Source of the DNA: Mycobacterium colombiense CECT 3035
GTDB taxonomy: Bacteria > Actinomycetota > Actinomycetes > Mycobacteriales > Mycobacteriaceae
NCBI RefSeq assembly: GCF_002105755.1
Contig: NZ_CP020821.1
Span: 1,922,001-1,986,000 of the forward strand
Direction: 5' to 3'
Length of the DNA: 64,000 bases
Made by a program: the position numbers and the translations under genes. Position 1 is the stretch's first letter, and each line of letters begins with the position of its first letter. This document shows, piece by piece, positions 35,350 through 43,960 of this stretch. The notes under the pieces were generated by a model. It was given only the letters and a program-made list of their open reading frames with translations, was not told the origin of the DNA and made no database searches.

Positions 35350-36688
35350 GTGGAAACCGTACTCGGTGTGTCGATGACGCCCACGGCGGTCCATATGGTC
35401 GTGGTCGAAGGGGAACACGCCGACGGTGCCACGGTCGACACGGACGAGTTCGAAGTGTCCCCAACTCAGAATCGGGCAGATCAGACGGCGCCCCATCAGG
35501 TGGTCTCGGCAATCCTGGGAACGCGGCAGGCGGCGGCCGAAACCGGTTGCCAGCTGGCTTCGATCGGCGTGACGTGGACCGATGCCACCGAGGCCGCCGC
35601 CCTGGAAGAGTTGCTGTCCGGCCAGAAGCTCGAGAAAGTCATGCTGGTCTCGGCATTTCTGGCGGCGGCCGCGTTGGCGCAGACGGTGGGCGACACGACC
35701 CGGTACGCGCAAACCGCGTTGCTGTTCGTTGAGCCGACCACCGCGACGATGGCTGTGGTGGACACCGCGGACGGTTCGGTCACCGATGTGCGTCGGCAGG
35801 AACTCCCCGAGGACGAATACGAGGCGTTGGCCACGTTGACCGCGATGGCCGCTGACGCCGCGGCGATGGAACACCGGCCAGACGGCTTGTTCGTGGTCGG
35901 CAGCGACGGCGTCGACATCGCCGCGATCCGAGAGGAGCTGCAGGCGGCCAGTTCCCTGGTGTTGAGCACACCGGAGGAGCCGGAGCTCGCTCTGGCCAGG
36001 GGCGCGGCGCTGGCATCGGCACATCCGCCGTTGTTCTCGTCCTCGACCGCAGCGATCGCTTACGCGCAAGATCCTGCGAGCGGCGCGATGGTTCCGCATG
36101 CGTTGGCCGTCGGCGGCGCCGACAATGCGCCCACCGTGGAACGTGGTGCTGAGGCGCTGGCCTATAGCGCCGACCCCGCAGAGGGCGGCACATTCGACAC
36201 CGGCGCCTATCCCGGGTTTGTCGACGACTCGCCAGCCGGAACGCGGACCGGCTTCGGTGCTTCGCCGTACGAGCAGCGGGCCACTCGGCCGTTCTTGGTG
36301 GCGTTGAGCGTATTGGCGTTATTTGTCGGCGGCGTCTTGGCCCTCGTCATTGCGCTGGCGATCGCGATTCGACCGCATTCCGACACCAGACCACAAATCG
36401 GCGCACGCGTCGTCGCGCCGACTGCGCCCCGCCTCCCAGCGCCCCGGCCCCGGCGCCGGCACCAGCACGTGTCGCGCCGGCGCCGGCGGCACCAGCGCCC
36501 GCTGCCCCGCCTGCGCTTCCGGCGCCCCCTCCAGGATTGCCCTTGCCTGCGCCCCGGCTTCCGGGCCGGCCGCACCACCGCCCGGCGCACCCGCTCCTCC
36601 GATCCCCGCCCTACGTCCCCCTATCCCCGCCGGGCCGCCGGCCCTGCCCGTCCCGCACATCCCGGTGCCCGGCATTCCCCATCTGTAG
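35350..36688 (+). pseudogene. DUF7159-type mycobacterial membrane protein, two frameshifts in the Pro-rich tail
   Basis: GTG 35350 has GGGAGGGG upstream and gives METVLGVSMTPTAVHMVVVE, the usual beginning of a mycobacterial actin-like/DUF7159-type domain of about 200 residues. It ends with an acidic linker, one membrane helix (PFLVALSVLALFVGGVLALV) and a Pro/Ala-rich tail. The tail is broken twice: adding one C at 36427-36430 gives TAPPPSAPAPAPAPA, and adding one G at 36563-36565 gives PGPAAPPPGAPAPPIPALRP to PHIPVPGIPHL and a stop at 36688. Uncorrected, the frame runs on to 36729 as arginine-rich nonsense. With both fixed, the gene is complete (about 447 residues). Function unknown; envelope location inferred. 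Confidence 0.75.
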
Positions 36689-36773
36689 GACATGGCCTCT
36701 CGCCCGTCCGAAATGATCGGGCCGAGTAAAAGACTGGGCTATCCCCGTATCCGCTGGCATGGTTGCGAGTTGT

Positions 36774-36847
36774 GCGGGTGTGGCTGAGTGGTTAGGCAGC
36801 GGCCTGCAAAGCCGTACACACGGGTTCAAATCCCGTCACTCGCTCCA
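36774..36847 (+). tRNA. tRNA-Cys (GCA)
   Basis: A full cloverleaf can be folded: acceptor GCGGGTG with CACTCGC, a D-arm (TGGCTGAGTGGTTAGGCA), anticodon stem GCGGC/GCCGT with loop CTGCAAA (anticodon GCA, 36806-36808), a short variable loop and T-arm CGGG-TTCAAAT-CCCG. U73 as discriminator is the cysteine identity base. CCA is encoded (36845-36847). It lies between the DUF7159-type gene and the YchJ gene. Confidence 0.97.
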
Positions 36848-36860
36848 CGACAGACCGCCG

Positions 36861-37241
36861 CTACGAGTCGACGGCGTCCAGGTAGAACCATCGACCGGCG
36901 CGGCGTTCGAAGCGGCTGCGCTCATGCAGGCGGCCGGCGCGGCCCGCGGACTCGTATCGGGCCGTGAACTCCACTTCCCCGGAATCATCGCCCGCGCCGC
37001 CCGCCACGGTGTCGATCACCTGTAAGCCGGTCCAGGTGATGCCCGCGTCGACGGACACGTCGGCCGGGCGGGTGCGCGGGTGCCACGTGCGGAACAGATA
37101 GTCGGCGTCACCGTAGGCGAATGCCGAGTACCGCGACCGCATCAATTCCTCGGCCGTTCGGGCCTGCGACTTGCCCTCGTGGAGCGGTCCGCAGCAGGAG
37201 CGATAGCTGTGGTCGCTGCCGCATGGGCACGGTTCGTTCAT
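36861..37241 (-). CDS. YchJ-family SEC-C/zinc-motif protein
   Basis: The 126-residue protein opens with the zinc-binding SEC-C-like motif NEPCPCGSDHSYRSCCGPLH and continues with AEELMRSRYSAFAYGDADYLFRTWHP, the YchJ/UPF0225 signature, in a cystatin-like/NTF2-like domain. Function in the cell is unknown. It is 20 bp downstream of the last gene of the MoxR operon on the same strand and could be its final member. The tRNA-Cys gene is just beyond its stop. Confidence 0.88.
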   Translation of the reverse strand: MNEPCPCGSDHSYRSCCGPLHEGKSQARTAEELMRSRYSAFAYGDADYLFRTWHPRTRPADVSVDAGITWTGLQVIDTVAGGAGDDSGEVEFTARYESAGRAGRLHERSRFERRAGRWFYLDAVDS

Positions 37242-37261
37242 ACCAAGAGTCTCACAGAGCG

Positions 37262-37987
37262 TTACGGGGACGCGGCGTCCTGCAGCACCTGCTGCAGCTT
37301 GTCGAGCGGATCGCCTCCCGCGGGATCAAGCGTGCGCGGTGGGATCTCGCGGCCGTCGGGCGCGACGGTGGCCACCAGCGGCGGTGGTGGCGGTGGCGCC
37401 GCGGGGGGCGGAGGTGGCGGGGGCGGTGGCGTCGCCTGGCGCGGTGTGTTGAGCGCAGTCCGCTTGGCCGCCAAACGGTTTGCCGCGTCGTCGCGGATGG
37501 CGTGCCGCTGCGCGTCCGGGTCGGTGTTGCCGGCGAAGCACGCGCGCGGCGCCGCGTCGACGACGGCCAGAGCGCTCGCGTAGCGCTCGTCGGCACGTTC
37601 GCGGTCCCCTGCCGCCGCGGCCCGATCCCCCTGGGTTTCGCGGACGAGTTCGAGGTTGACGCGCACCGGGCACGAGCCCGCCAGGTCGGTTCGCGTGAGC
37701 GCATCGGCGAATTGGGAGTCGGCGTCCTCGAGCCGGCCGTCGAGCACGGCGGCTGCGCCCGCCGCAAACGGCGCCCTCGCCGGTTCCACCACATTGACGA
37801 CGCCGAGGATCGCCGCATCGGCCGACACCGCGGCTCCGTCGCGGTCGGCGAACGCGTCGGCCGCCGAATCACCGGCCAGCACAACCGAAAACAGCTTGAT
37901 TGCGGCCAGCAGCGCGACGGCGACGGCGGGGGCCGAGTAGACGAGCAGGCGCCGCCGCAGCCGCAACCGGGCCGGTCTGCGCGTCAT
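37262..37987 (-). CDS. Membrane-anchored TPR-like protein of the MoxR operon
   Basis: The 241-residue protein has a basic N-terminus, one hydrophobic helix (LLVYSAPAVAVALLAAIKLFS) and an extracytoplasmic helical part with repeat-like spacing (GAAAVLDGRLEDADSQFADAL, DRERADERYASALAVVDAAP) resembling a tetratricopeptide array. A Pro-rich stretch (QATPPPPPPPPP) and a short C-terminus follow. This fits the BatC/BatD-like slot of MoxR/VWA operons. ATG 37987 overlaps the stop of the second VWA gene (ATGA), so translation is coupled. Confidence 0.7.
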   Translation of the reverse strand: MTRRPARLRLRRRLLVYSAPAVAVALLAAIKLFSVVLAGDSAADAFADRDGAAVSADAAILGVVNVVEPARAPFAAGAAAVLDGRLEDADSQFADALTRTDLAGSCPVRVNLELVRETQGDRAAAAGDRERADERYASALAVVDAAPRACFAGNTDPDAQRHAIRDDAANRLAAKRTALNTPRQATPPPPPPPPPAAPPPPPPLVATVAPDGREIPPRTLDPAGGDPLDKLQQVLQDAASP

Positions 37988-38889
37988 GAGGCCAGGTCCC
38001 GTCGGGCGATGCGGCCGCGCCGGAATTCTCGGACCGACAGGTAGATCTCGACGAGCAGCAGCCCGGCCGCGAGCAGTGCGGGCAGCCAATACAATTCGGT
38101 CCGGTCGGCGGCATCCCCTGCGTTACCCGGCGCCTCGGGCAGCCCAGCCCGGAAGGGTTGACCGGGCTCGCGGTGGACGAAGGGAACGTCGAGTTGCGCC
38201 GCGATTCGGTGCAATTCGGCTTCGTCGATCGCCTCGCCGCCGCCATAACCGAGCACCGCTCCCCCGGCGACGGTACCCCGCATGACGTTGAAGTCGCCTT
38301 GCGGCGCCCGCGATCCGGGCCCGCCGGAGCCGAAGTAGAGCACCACGTTCCGCGAACCCGGGTATTGCTGCGTCGCCTGGATCAGCTGGTATCGCAGCAC
38401 GTTGTCCGCCGCACCCGCGTTCACGCCGGAACTCGCGTCCTGCGTGCCGAGCGCCGCGACGGTTGGTCGCAGACTCCAAACGTCCTCCGACAGCGGCCAA
38501 TCCAGGGAGGCCTTCGAGGCGAAGCCGATGAGCGCGTATCGTGCCGCCGGGTACTGCTTGATCAACGCCGCGATGTCGTCGCGCACGCCCGCGATCCGCG
38601 GTTCGCCCTCGGCGTCCGCCGTACGGTCGACGACCAGGAAGACGTTGAGATTTGCGCCCGCGGCCGCCGTTGCGCCCTGGCCGTTTCCGTGGGCGTAAAG
38701 CGCCGGACGAGTGGTCGCCGCGATGAGCAGCAGCACCGCCAGCGTCACGCCACTCCAGCGCAGTACCGCGCGCCCCCGCCGGCGTCCCGCCGAGAGCAGC
38801 ACCTGGCGCAGCGCCACCACGCGCGCCAGCAGCAGCGCGCCGGCCACGACCGCAAGGATCGGCCACGGCAGTACGGGCTGAAACGTCAT
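37984..38889 (-). CDS. VWA-domain membrane protein (BatB-like), second copy
   Basis: The 301-residue protein has two N-terminal membrane helices (LPWPILAVVAGALLLARVVA, VLRWSGVTLAVLLLIAATTR), a von Willebrand A domain (about 80-240) and a C-terminal helix (WLPALLAAGLLLVEIYLS). The metal site is altered: LNVFLVVDRTADAEGE replaces the usual D-x-S-x-S, so classical MIDAS metal binding is doubtful. ATG 38889 overlaps the stop of the preceding VWA gene and its own stop overlaps the next start, giving a tightly coupled set. Expected role is with MoxR as a co-chaperone assembly at the membrane; the target is unknown. Confidence 0.8.
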   Translation of the reverse strand: MTFQPVLPWPILAVVAGALLLARVVALRQVLLSAGRRRGRAVLRWSGVTLAVLLLIAATTRPALYAHGNGQGATAAAGANLNVFLVVDRTADAEGEPRIAGVRDDIAALIKQYPAARYALIGFASKASLDWPLSEDVWSLRPTVAALGTQDASSGVNAGAADNVLRYQLIQATQQYPGSRNVVLYFGSGGPGSRAPQGDFNVMRGTVAGGAVLGYGGGEAIDEAELHRIAAQLDVPFVHREPGQPFRAGLPEAPGNAGDAADRTELYWLPALLAAGLLLVEIYLSVREFRRGRIARRDLAS

Positions 38890-39862
38890 CGGCGCAACAC
38901 CAAGAGGGCCACCGACAGCACGGCCGCCGACAAGAGGGCGATCACCAGCGGTGCCACCGGCGCATCGTGGAAATCCGCGGTCACGACGGAACCGTCGGCA
39001 CGGCGCGCCGGCGGGGCGTGCGCGCGAATCTCGTTGAGCGCCGCGGTCACCGACTTGGCGCCCGGGGCGACGTACCGGCCGCCGGTCTGCTGCGCGAGCC
39101 TGGCCAGCGCGGCGCTCCCGGGCGAGGCGGCGGTGTCGATCACATTGACTTGGGCCCCGACCCGCTCGACCAACGCCCGGACGCTGCCATCGGTGAACAG
39201 TGCGGGCCGCTCCTCGCCCGCGGCACGCAGATCCGACGGCCCGAGATAGATCACCGAGCGCCGGTGCGTCGCGCGCTGCTCGGCGGGAGGAAAGCCGGAG
39301 AGGCACAACGCAAGAACGTCATCCGCGGTCGCGGCGTAGTCGGTGTAGGGAACCGCGGGGGCGAACGACGACGCCGGCGCCGCGCGGGCGCCGGCATAGT
39401 CCCGAACCGGCCGGCGGCGTACTGGTGATCGCGCGTCAACGGCACCACGCGGCGGTTGGCCGATGTCAGGCCGATGCGCTGCGCCTGAGGGGAATTCGCG
39501 GTCTGGCGCGCGAAGTAGTCGAGCAACTCCGCCGTCGGCGCGTCGCCCACCGGCTGCCCGACGCACACCATGATGTCCTCGGGGTGGGCGGCGTCGAAAT
39601 CGTCGCTCGCCACGCTCGGACGGGCCGCCGCCCACGTCGCGGCGCCGAACATGACCGTCAGCACCACCAGTGTCACAATCGTCGACAGCGAGCGCAGCCG
39701 CGCGACTTTCGCGTACTCGGGCAGCCGGGTCAGCCGCGCCACGTTGGCCAGCGGTCGCAGTTGCCGGCGGGTAGCGGTCATCGACAGCAGCGCGGCCAGC
39801 GCCACGACGCCGACGAAGCAGGTCAATCCGATGACCGCGATCGGCCACCACCTCAGCTCCAC
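38886..39862 (-). pseudogene. VWA-domain membrane protein (BatA-like), frameshifted
   Basis: From GTG 39862 the protein starts MELRWWPIAVIGLTCFVGVV, has a second helix (LSTIVTLVVLTVMFGAATW) and enters a VWA domain (DIMVCVGQPVGDAPTAELLD). The frame breaks at CCC 39401-39403 (GGG in the coding strand). With GGGG restored, YAAGRFGDYAGARAAPASSF continues into PAVPYTDYAATADDVLALCL, SVIYLGPSDLRA, QTGGRYVAPGAKSV and a final helix to 38886, giving about 325 residues. There are no other stops. The MIDAS Asp appears replaced (CVGQPVG), as in the second VWA copy. It overlaps its upstream neighbour by 10 bp and its downstream one by 4. Confidence 0.8.
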
Positions 39863-40326
39863 GAGCGGATCAACTCCTGCGCCCGGGCACTCACGTCGTC
39901 GACGTCGACGCGTGTCTCTGCGTTGAATTGCCCGTCACCGAGCCGGGTGAGCAGTGGCGCGGCCGCGGCCAGGTCGCCGTCGGCCATGGCGGCGACCTGT
40001 AGATACTGCGCCGGGATGCCGGTCGCTTGATGCAGAAAACTGCGCAGCGTCCGGCCGATCGCCGCACACGCCGCCGGAGCCGACGTGCGCCCGGCAGTGT
40101 GCTCGTCGGCGATATTCTGCACGCGGCGGGCGAATCGGTCCCGGATCAGCCAGGCGTGCAGTCGCCGCGCAGCCGGGATGCGCCGCAACCGGTCCGACGG
40201 CAGCGTCCACACGAAAACACCCGCACACCAACCGAACACGGCAACCGTCAGTAGCACGGCCAGCCACAACCAGCCCGACGAGTACGGCTGCGGACCGAAC
40301 ACATGGCGCAGCAGGTCATCCGGCAC
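39853..40326 (-). CDS. Small membrane protein of the MoxR operon
   Basis: The 157-residue protein has one membrane helix (GWLWLAVLLTVAVFGWCAGVFVWTL) and a helical cytoplasmic or outer part (NIADEHTAGRTSAPAACAAI, QELIRSW). It occupies the place where DUF4381-like proteins sit in MoxR-DUF58-VWA operons; I see no catalytic motif. ATG at 40326 starts 11 bp inside the DUF58 gene, and its stop overlaps the start of the VWA gene, so it belongs to the coupled operon. Confidence 0.75.
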   Translation of the reverse strand: MPDDLLRHVFGPQPYSSGWLWLAVLLTVAVFGWCAGVFVWTLPSDRLRRIPAARRLHAWLIRDRFARRVQNIADEHTAGRTSAPAACAAIGRTLRSFLHQATGIPAQYLQVAAMADGDLAAAAPLLTRLGDGQFNAETRVDVDDVSARAQELIRSWS

Positions 40327-41182
40327 GGGCGGCCACCTCGGTCAGGCGAACGAGCTCGCGCCGAATGTCCTTGCTGCCGGCGACAATCGAGTAAGGAATG
40401 GCGTGGGCGGCCAGGAACGCATCGAGGCGGTTGCGACGCTTCTGCTCGGCACGGCGGTACGCGGCGACCACCCGGGGCCCGAGGTCGGCGCCGTTCAGGA
40501 CGAAGCGACCGGTGGCGACGTCGTATCCGTCGGTGTTGTCGGGGCCCACCGCGGGCATGTCGGACACCATCGCCCACATGAAATCGTGGCGCCCGGTCAG
40601 TCTGGTGAGCACTTCGCTGAGCGGGTCGTCGACCTCCGGTTCGTCAGAGACGACGATGATCAGCATGGTGTGCCGGTAATGCGTTGCGACGTAGTCGAGT
40701 TGGGCGGTGACGTCGCTGCCACCGGGATCGCTCGTGGTGTGGTGATACCAGCGGTGTAACAGACCCTCGATGTACGACTCGCCACGCCGCTGCGGGATGT
40801 TCACGCTGCCGCGGCGGTCGCCGTAGACCATGCCGATCTGGTCGGACCGGCGTAGGCCGATCAGCCCCACCGCACCCATGATGTGCGCGGCGACGTCGCG
40901 TTTGCACTCCCCGCTCGGGGCCAGTGCCGACATGTTGCGGCCGGCGTCGGCGACGAGCAGGATCTTGTGGTGCTTTTCGGACACAAACCGTTTGATGAGC
41001 ACTCCGCCCGAGCGTGCGGAAGCCTTCCAGTCGATGTCCCGGACGTCGTCGCCCGGCACGTACGGACGCAGATCGTCGAATTCCATGCTGCGCGTATGCA
41101 ATAGCGCATAGCGGCCCCCCTCGAGCAGACCGCGGGTGTCGGTGTCGAAGTGCGCCTTGGCCCGGTTGAGGTGCTTACCCAC
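40316..41182 (-). CDS. DUF58-family protein of the MoxR operon
   Basis: The 288-residue protein has the DUF58 signature FDDLRPYVPGDDVRDIDWKASARSGGVLIKRF followed by EKHHKILLVADAGRNMSALA, a VWA-like metal-site region. No transmembrane segment is obvious, in contrast to longer DUF58 proteins such as Rv3163c; it is closer in size to Rv1480. It starts 8 bp after the MoxR stop. It is expected to bind the MoxR ATPase. Confidence 0.88.
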   Translation of the reverse strand: MGKHLNRAKAHFDTDTRGLLEGGRYALLHTRSMEFDDLRPYVPGDDVRDIDWKASARSGGVLIKRFVSEKHHKILLVADAGRNMSALAPSGECKRDVAAHIMGAVGLIGLRRSDQIGMVYGDRRGSVNIPQRRGESYIEGLLHRWYHHTTSDPGGSDVTAQLDYVATHYRHTMLIIVVSDEPEVDDPLSEVLTRLTGRHDFMWAMVSDMPAVGPDNTDGYDVATGRFVLNGADLGPRVVAAYRRAEQKRRNRLDAFLAAHAIPYSIVAGSKDIRRELVRLTEVAARAG

Positions 41183-41190
41183 GATCGGCC

Positions 41191-42192
41191 TCAGGGCACG
41201 CGCACGGCCCGCAGCGCGGCGTCGACCACGACCTCGGGAGTGATGTCGGCGCTGGCCGCTTCGAAGCCGAGGATGAGCCGGTGCCGCAGCACCCGGTGGG
41301 CGAGCTTGGCGATGTCTTCGGGAAGCACGTGCGCGCGCCCGGACAGCACCGCCTGTGCCCTGGCCGCCTTGCAGAACGCGATGGTGGCACGCGGGCTGGC
41401 GCCGTACTCGACCAGGCGTGCGATCTGCTTGGGCAGCGCCAGCCCGGGGTGACGGGTCACGTCGACCAGTTGGCTGGCGTAGAGCATCAGCGCGCGGTCC
41501 ATGTGGACGTGACGCACCACCTCCTGCAGGCGCAACACGTCGTCGAGGCTGACCACCGGCGCCGCCGGATGCCCCCTGTCATAGATGCCGGCGTCGATCC
41601 GCGACATGACCTCCACCTCCTCCTGTGGGGAGGGGTAGCGCACGATCTCCTTGAGCAGGAACCGGTCGGTCTGCGCCTCGGAGAGCGGATAAGTGCCTTC
41701 CTGGTCGACGGGGTTCTGGGTGGCGATGACCAGAAACGGATCCGCGAGGGGGTGCACCCGCCCGGCGATCGTGGTCTGCCGCTCCTCCATCGCCTCGAGC
41801 ATCGCGCTCTGCGTCTTGGCACTGGACCGGTTGATCTCGTCGAGCAGCACGATGTTGGCGTGCACCGGGCCCAGCTGGGTGACGAAGGAGTTGGTCGCCG
41901 AGTCGTAGATCTGGGTGCCGATGATGTCGCTGGGCAGCAGGTCGGGCGTGCACTGAATGCGTTGAAAGCGGCCATGAATCGATTCGGCGAGCACCTTCGC
42001 CGCGGTCGTCTTGGCCAGGCCCGGCACGCTTTCGAGCAGGACGTGGCCGCCCGCGAGCAGACCGATCAGCAGCGACTCCCGAAGCTCACGCTGCCCGACG
42101 ATCTTGGCGGCGAACGCCTGAGAGATGGCGTCGACGATCCGTCGGACGCCGTCGAGTTCGCGCTGATCCGGTTGTGTCCGTGCTGTAGACAT
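41191..42192 (-). CDS. MoxR-family AAA ATPase
   Basis: The 333-residue AAA+ ATPase is the first gene of the coupled operon. Walker A-like motif LESVPGLAKTTAAKVLAES, Walker B VLLDEINRSSAKTQSAML, sensor 1 VIATQNPVDQEGTYPLSEAQTDRF and the C-terminal lid (GASPRATIAFCKAARAQAVL) are all present. MoxR ATPases act as chaperones that mature metal- or VWA-dependent complexes and envelope functions. ATG 42192 is clear. A 93-bp gap separates it from the repeat protein upstream. Confidence 0.93.
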   Translation of the reverse strand: MSTARTQPDQRELDGVRRIVDAISQAFAAKIVGQRELRESLLIGLLAGGHVLLESVPGLAKTTAAKVLAESIHGRFQRIQCTPDLLPSDIIGTQIYDSATNSFVTQLGPVHANIVLLDEINRSSAKTQSAMLEAMEERQTTIAGRVHPLADPFLVIATQNPVDQEGTYPLSEAQTDRFLLKEIVRYPSPQEEVEVMSRIDAGIYDRGHPAAPVVSLDDVLRLQEVVRHVHMDRALMLYASQLVDVTRHPGLALPKQIARLVEYGASPRATIAFCKAARAQAVLSGRAHVLPEDIAKLAHRVLRHRLILGFEAASADITPEVVVDAALRAVRVP

Positions 42193-42285
42193 ACGCCCGC
42201 TAAGATACCCAGGCGCCGACTTTCCACACCTCGGGGTGATTGGCCCCGCGTTCGCTCGTCGTTGTCGAAGTGACCGCCGTACCGG

Positions 42286-43664
42286 CTACGGCTGGTTCCC
42301 TTGCGGGGGCCACTTGTTCTTGACTTCAGCCTCAAGCCGCAACCGAATTGCCTTCGCCCGCGCCTCGGCGGCCCGGGCTTGGGCCTCGGCGGCTTCCGCT
42401 CCCGCCCACACCTCGGCCGCCCGCGCACGGGTTTCGGCGGCTTCCGCGCGCGCCCGCTCCTCGGCGGCCAGGGCCTCGGCTTCGGCGGCTTCCGCGCGCG
42501 CCCGCTCCCGCGCTCGCGCCTCGGCGGCCAGGGCCTGGATTTCGGCGGCTTCCACGCGCGCCCGCGACTCGGCCACCAGCGCTTCCGCCTCGGCGGCCTT
42601 CGCCCGCTTCCGAGCTTCGGCCGCCAGGGCCTCGATTTCGGCGGCTTGGGCCCGCTTCCTCGCCGCGGCGGCCAGTGCTTGGGCTTCGGCGGCTTCCGCC
42701 TGCTTGCGGGCCTCGATGGCCAACGCCTCGGCTTCCGCAGCTTTTGCGCGCGCCCGTTCCCGCTCCCGCGCCTCGGCGATCAGGGCTTGCGTCTCGGTGG
42801 CTTCCGCCTGTGCCCGCGCCTCGGCGGCCAAGGCTTCGGGTTCGGCGGCTTTGGCCCGCTTGCGGGCTTCGGCGGCCACGGCGTGGGCTTCGGCGGCCTT
42901 GGCCTGCTTGCGGGCCTCGGCGGCCAGGGCCTGGGCCTCGGCGGCCTCTGCCCGCTTGTGCGCCTCGACGGCCAGCGCTTCGGCGGCCGCGGCTTCCGCG
43001 CGGGCCCGCTCACGCGCCCGTGCCTCCGCGGCCAGCACCTCCACCGCGGCGACCTCTGCCTGTGCCTGCGCCTCGGCGGCCACCGCTTCGGGCTCGGCGG
43101 CCAGCGCCTCGGCCGCGGCGGCCTCGTCCTGCGCCCGCGCCTCTGCTGCCAGCGCTTCGGCCTCCGCGGCCAGGGCTTCCGCTTCGGCGGCCAGGGCCTC
43201 GGCCGCGGCCGCGTCCGCCCGCGCCCGCGCCGCGGCGGCCACCGCTTCGGCTTCCGCGGCCTGCGCCTGGGCGGCGGCGGCTTCGGCCTGCGCGCCCGCC
43301 TGAGGTTCCACCTTGAGTCGCGGCGGCTTCTGTCTGGACGGCGGCCTGGGTTGATTGACGAGCGGCTGACGGTTACGCATCGGGGTGCCGGCCGCGGCCC
43401 GCGCCTTCTGCTCGGCCACTCTGTATGGGCCCGCGAGGAAATCGGTCAATACCAGGACCACGCCGACCAGGAGCACCAACGGCAGGGCCAGGGATGGGCG
43501 GGTGACCATTCCCCAGATGCCGGCGACCGTGAGCGGCGCCGCGAGCAACACCGCGGCCCCGGATAGCGGCCGCCCAGGTCGAGGATCGTCGCGGGCACCG
43601 CCGAGGCGCGAGCGGCCAACGGGAGCCGATCCGGCCGACTGACGACGACTCTCTGAGACCGCAC
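42286..43664 (-). CDS. Membrane-anchored Ala-rich coiled-coil repeat protein, probable frameshift near the N-terminus
   Basis: GTG 43664 has AAGGAG at ideal distance and gives MRSQRVVVSRPDRLPLAARA to SAVPATILDLG. The main frame begins RPLSGAAVLLAAPLTVAGIW. The two join if the CCC at 43573-43575 (GGG in coding sense) is read as GGGG, giving ILDLGRPLSGAAVLLAAPLT. Without the repair the only start in the main frame is GTG 43551, which lacks a good ribosome site. The protein then has two membrane helices (AAVLLAAPLTVAGIWGMV, ALPLVLLVGVVLVLTDFLA), a basic linker and about 300 residues of 16-residue units such as AKAAEAHAVAAEARKR, some extended by RERAR. A long alpha-helical or coiled-coil cytoplasmic rod is expected. 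Function unknown. Confidence 0.65.
42330..43310 (-). repeat. 48-bp-unit tandem repeats coding 16-residue Ala/Glu/Arg-rich helices
   Basis: About 18 degenerate units of 48 bp (for instance AEAAEAQALAAEARKQ, AKAAEPEALAAEARAQ) are arranged head to tail, with occasional 60-bp units where RERAR is added. They diverge at third positions and are part of the coding region. The near-perfect antisense frames here are shadows of codon bias. Confidence 0.75.
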
Positions 43665-43671
43665 GATCCCG

Positions 43672-43677
43672 CTCCTT
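43672..43677 (-). promoter_or_regulatory. Ribosome binding site that decides the start of the repeat protein
   Basis: Reverse-strand AAGGAG, 7 nt before GTG 43664, is the best ribosome-binding site near this gene. It fixes translation in a frame different from that of the repeats, which exposes the frameshift at 43573-43575. Confidence 0.6.
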
Positions 43678-43960
43678 TACGGAGATGCTGGGACATAAGA
43701 GTACTGCGCTATCGGCCGTTTCGGTGGTTCAAATTTTCGTGTCTGAGTAGCAATGTCGCCGCAGTACCGTAGCCCGGCCGGACGACGTGGGAGGTGACGG
43801 TAGTTCGCGCGATGGCGCGCGCGGGGTGGCCGTCGAGCGCGGGGATCCGGACCGTCTACCACCGGCGCCGATGGGATTTCACAATCCGTCGTGAATGAGG
43901 TGTCAGGCATCTACGCTGCCGAATAATCATGCTGCGTCTTCCGGCGAGGAGGTTGAGCGC
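43678..43960. promoter_or_regulatory. AT-richer intergenic region upstream of the TylF-like methyltransferase
   Basis: No gene is visible in this 283-bp divergent gap. GTACTGCG (43701-43708) recurs as its exact complement CGCAGTAC (43760-43767), a widely spaced dyad. The middle has an AT-rich stretch (TTCAAATTTTCGTGTCTG) that may hold a promoter. Composition is lower in GC than to the left and marks the beginning of a less GC-rich part of the window. Confidence 0.3.

Noticed and set aside
42330..43310. CRISPR array from 48-bp repeats
   Set aside because: Units are contiguous without unique spacers, diverge at third positions and are in frame, so they are coding repeats.
42301..43566. Two long plus-strand open frames over the Ala-rich repeats
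   Set aside because: The repeats make every frame open; only the minus-strand frame has membrane helices, a ribosome site and helix-like repeat structure.
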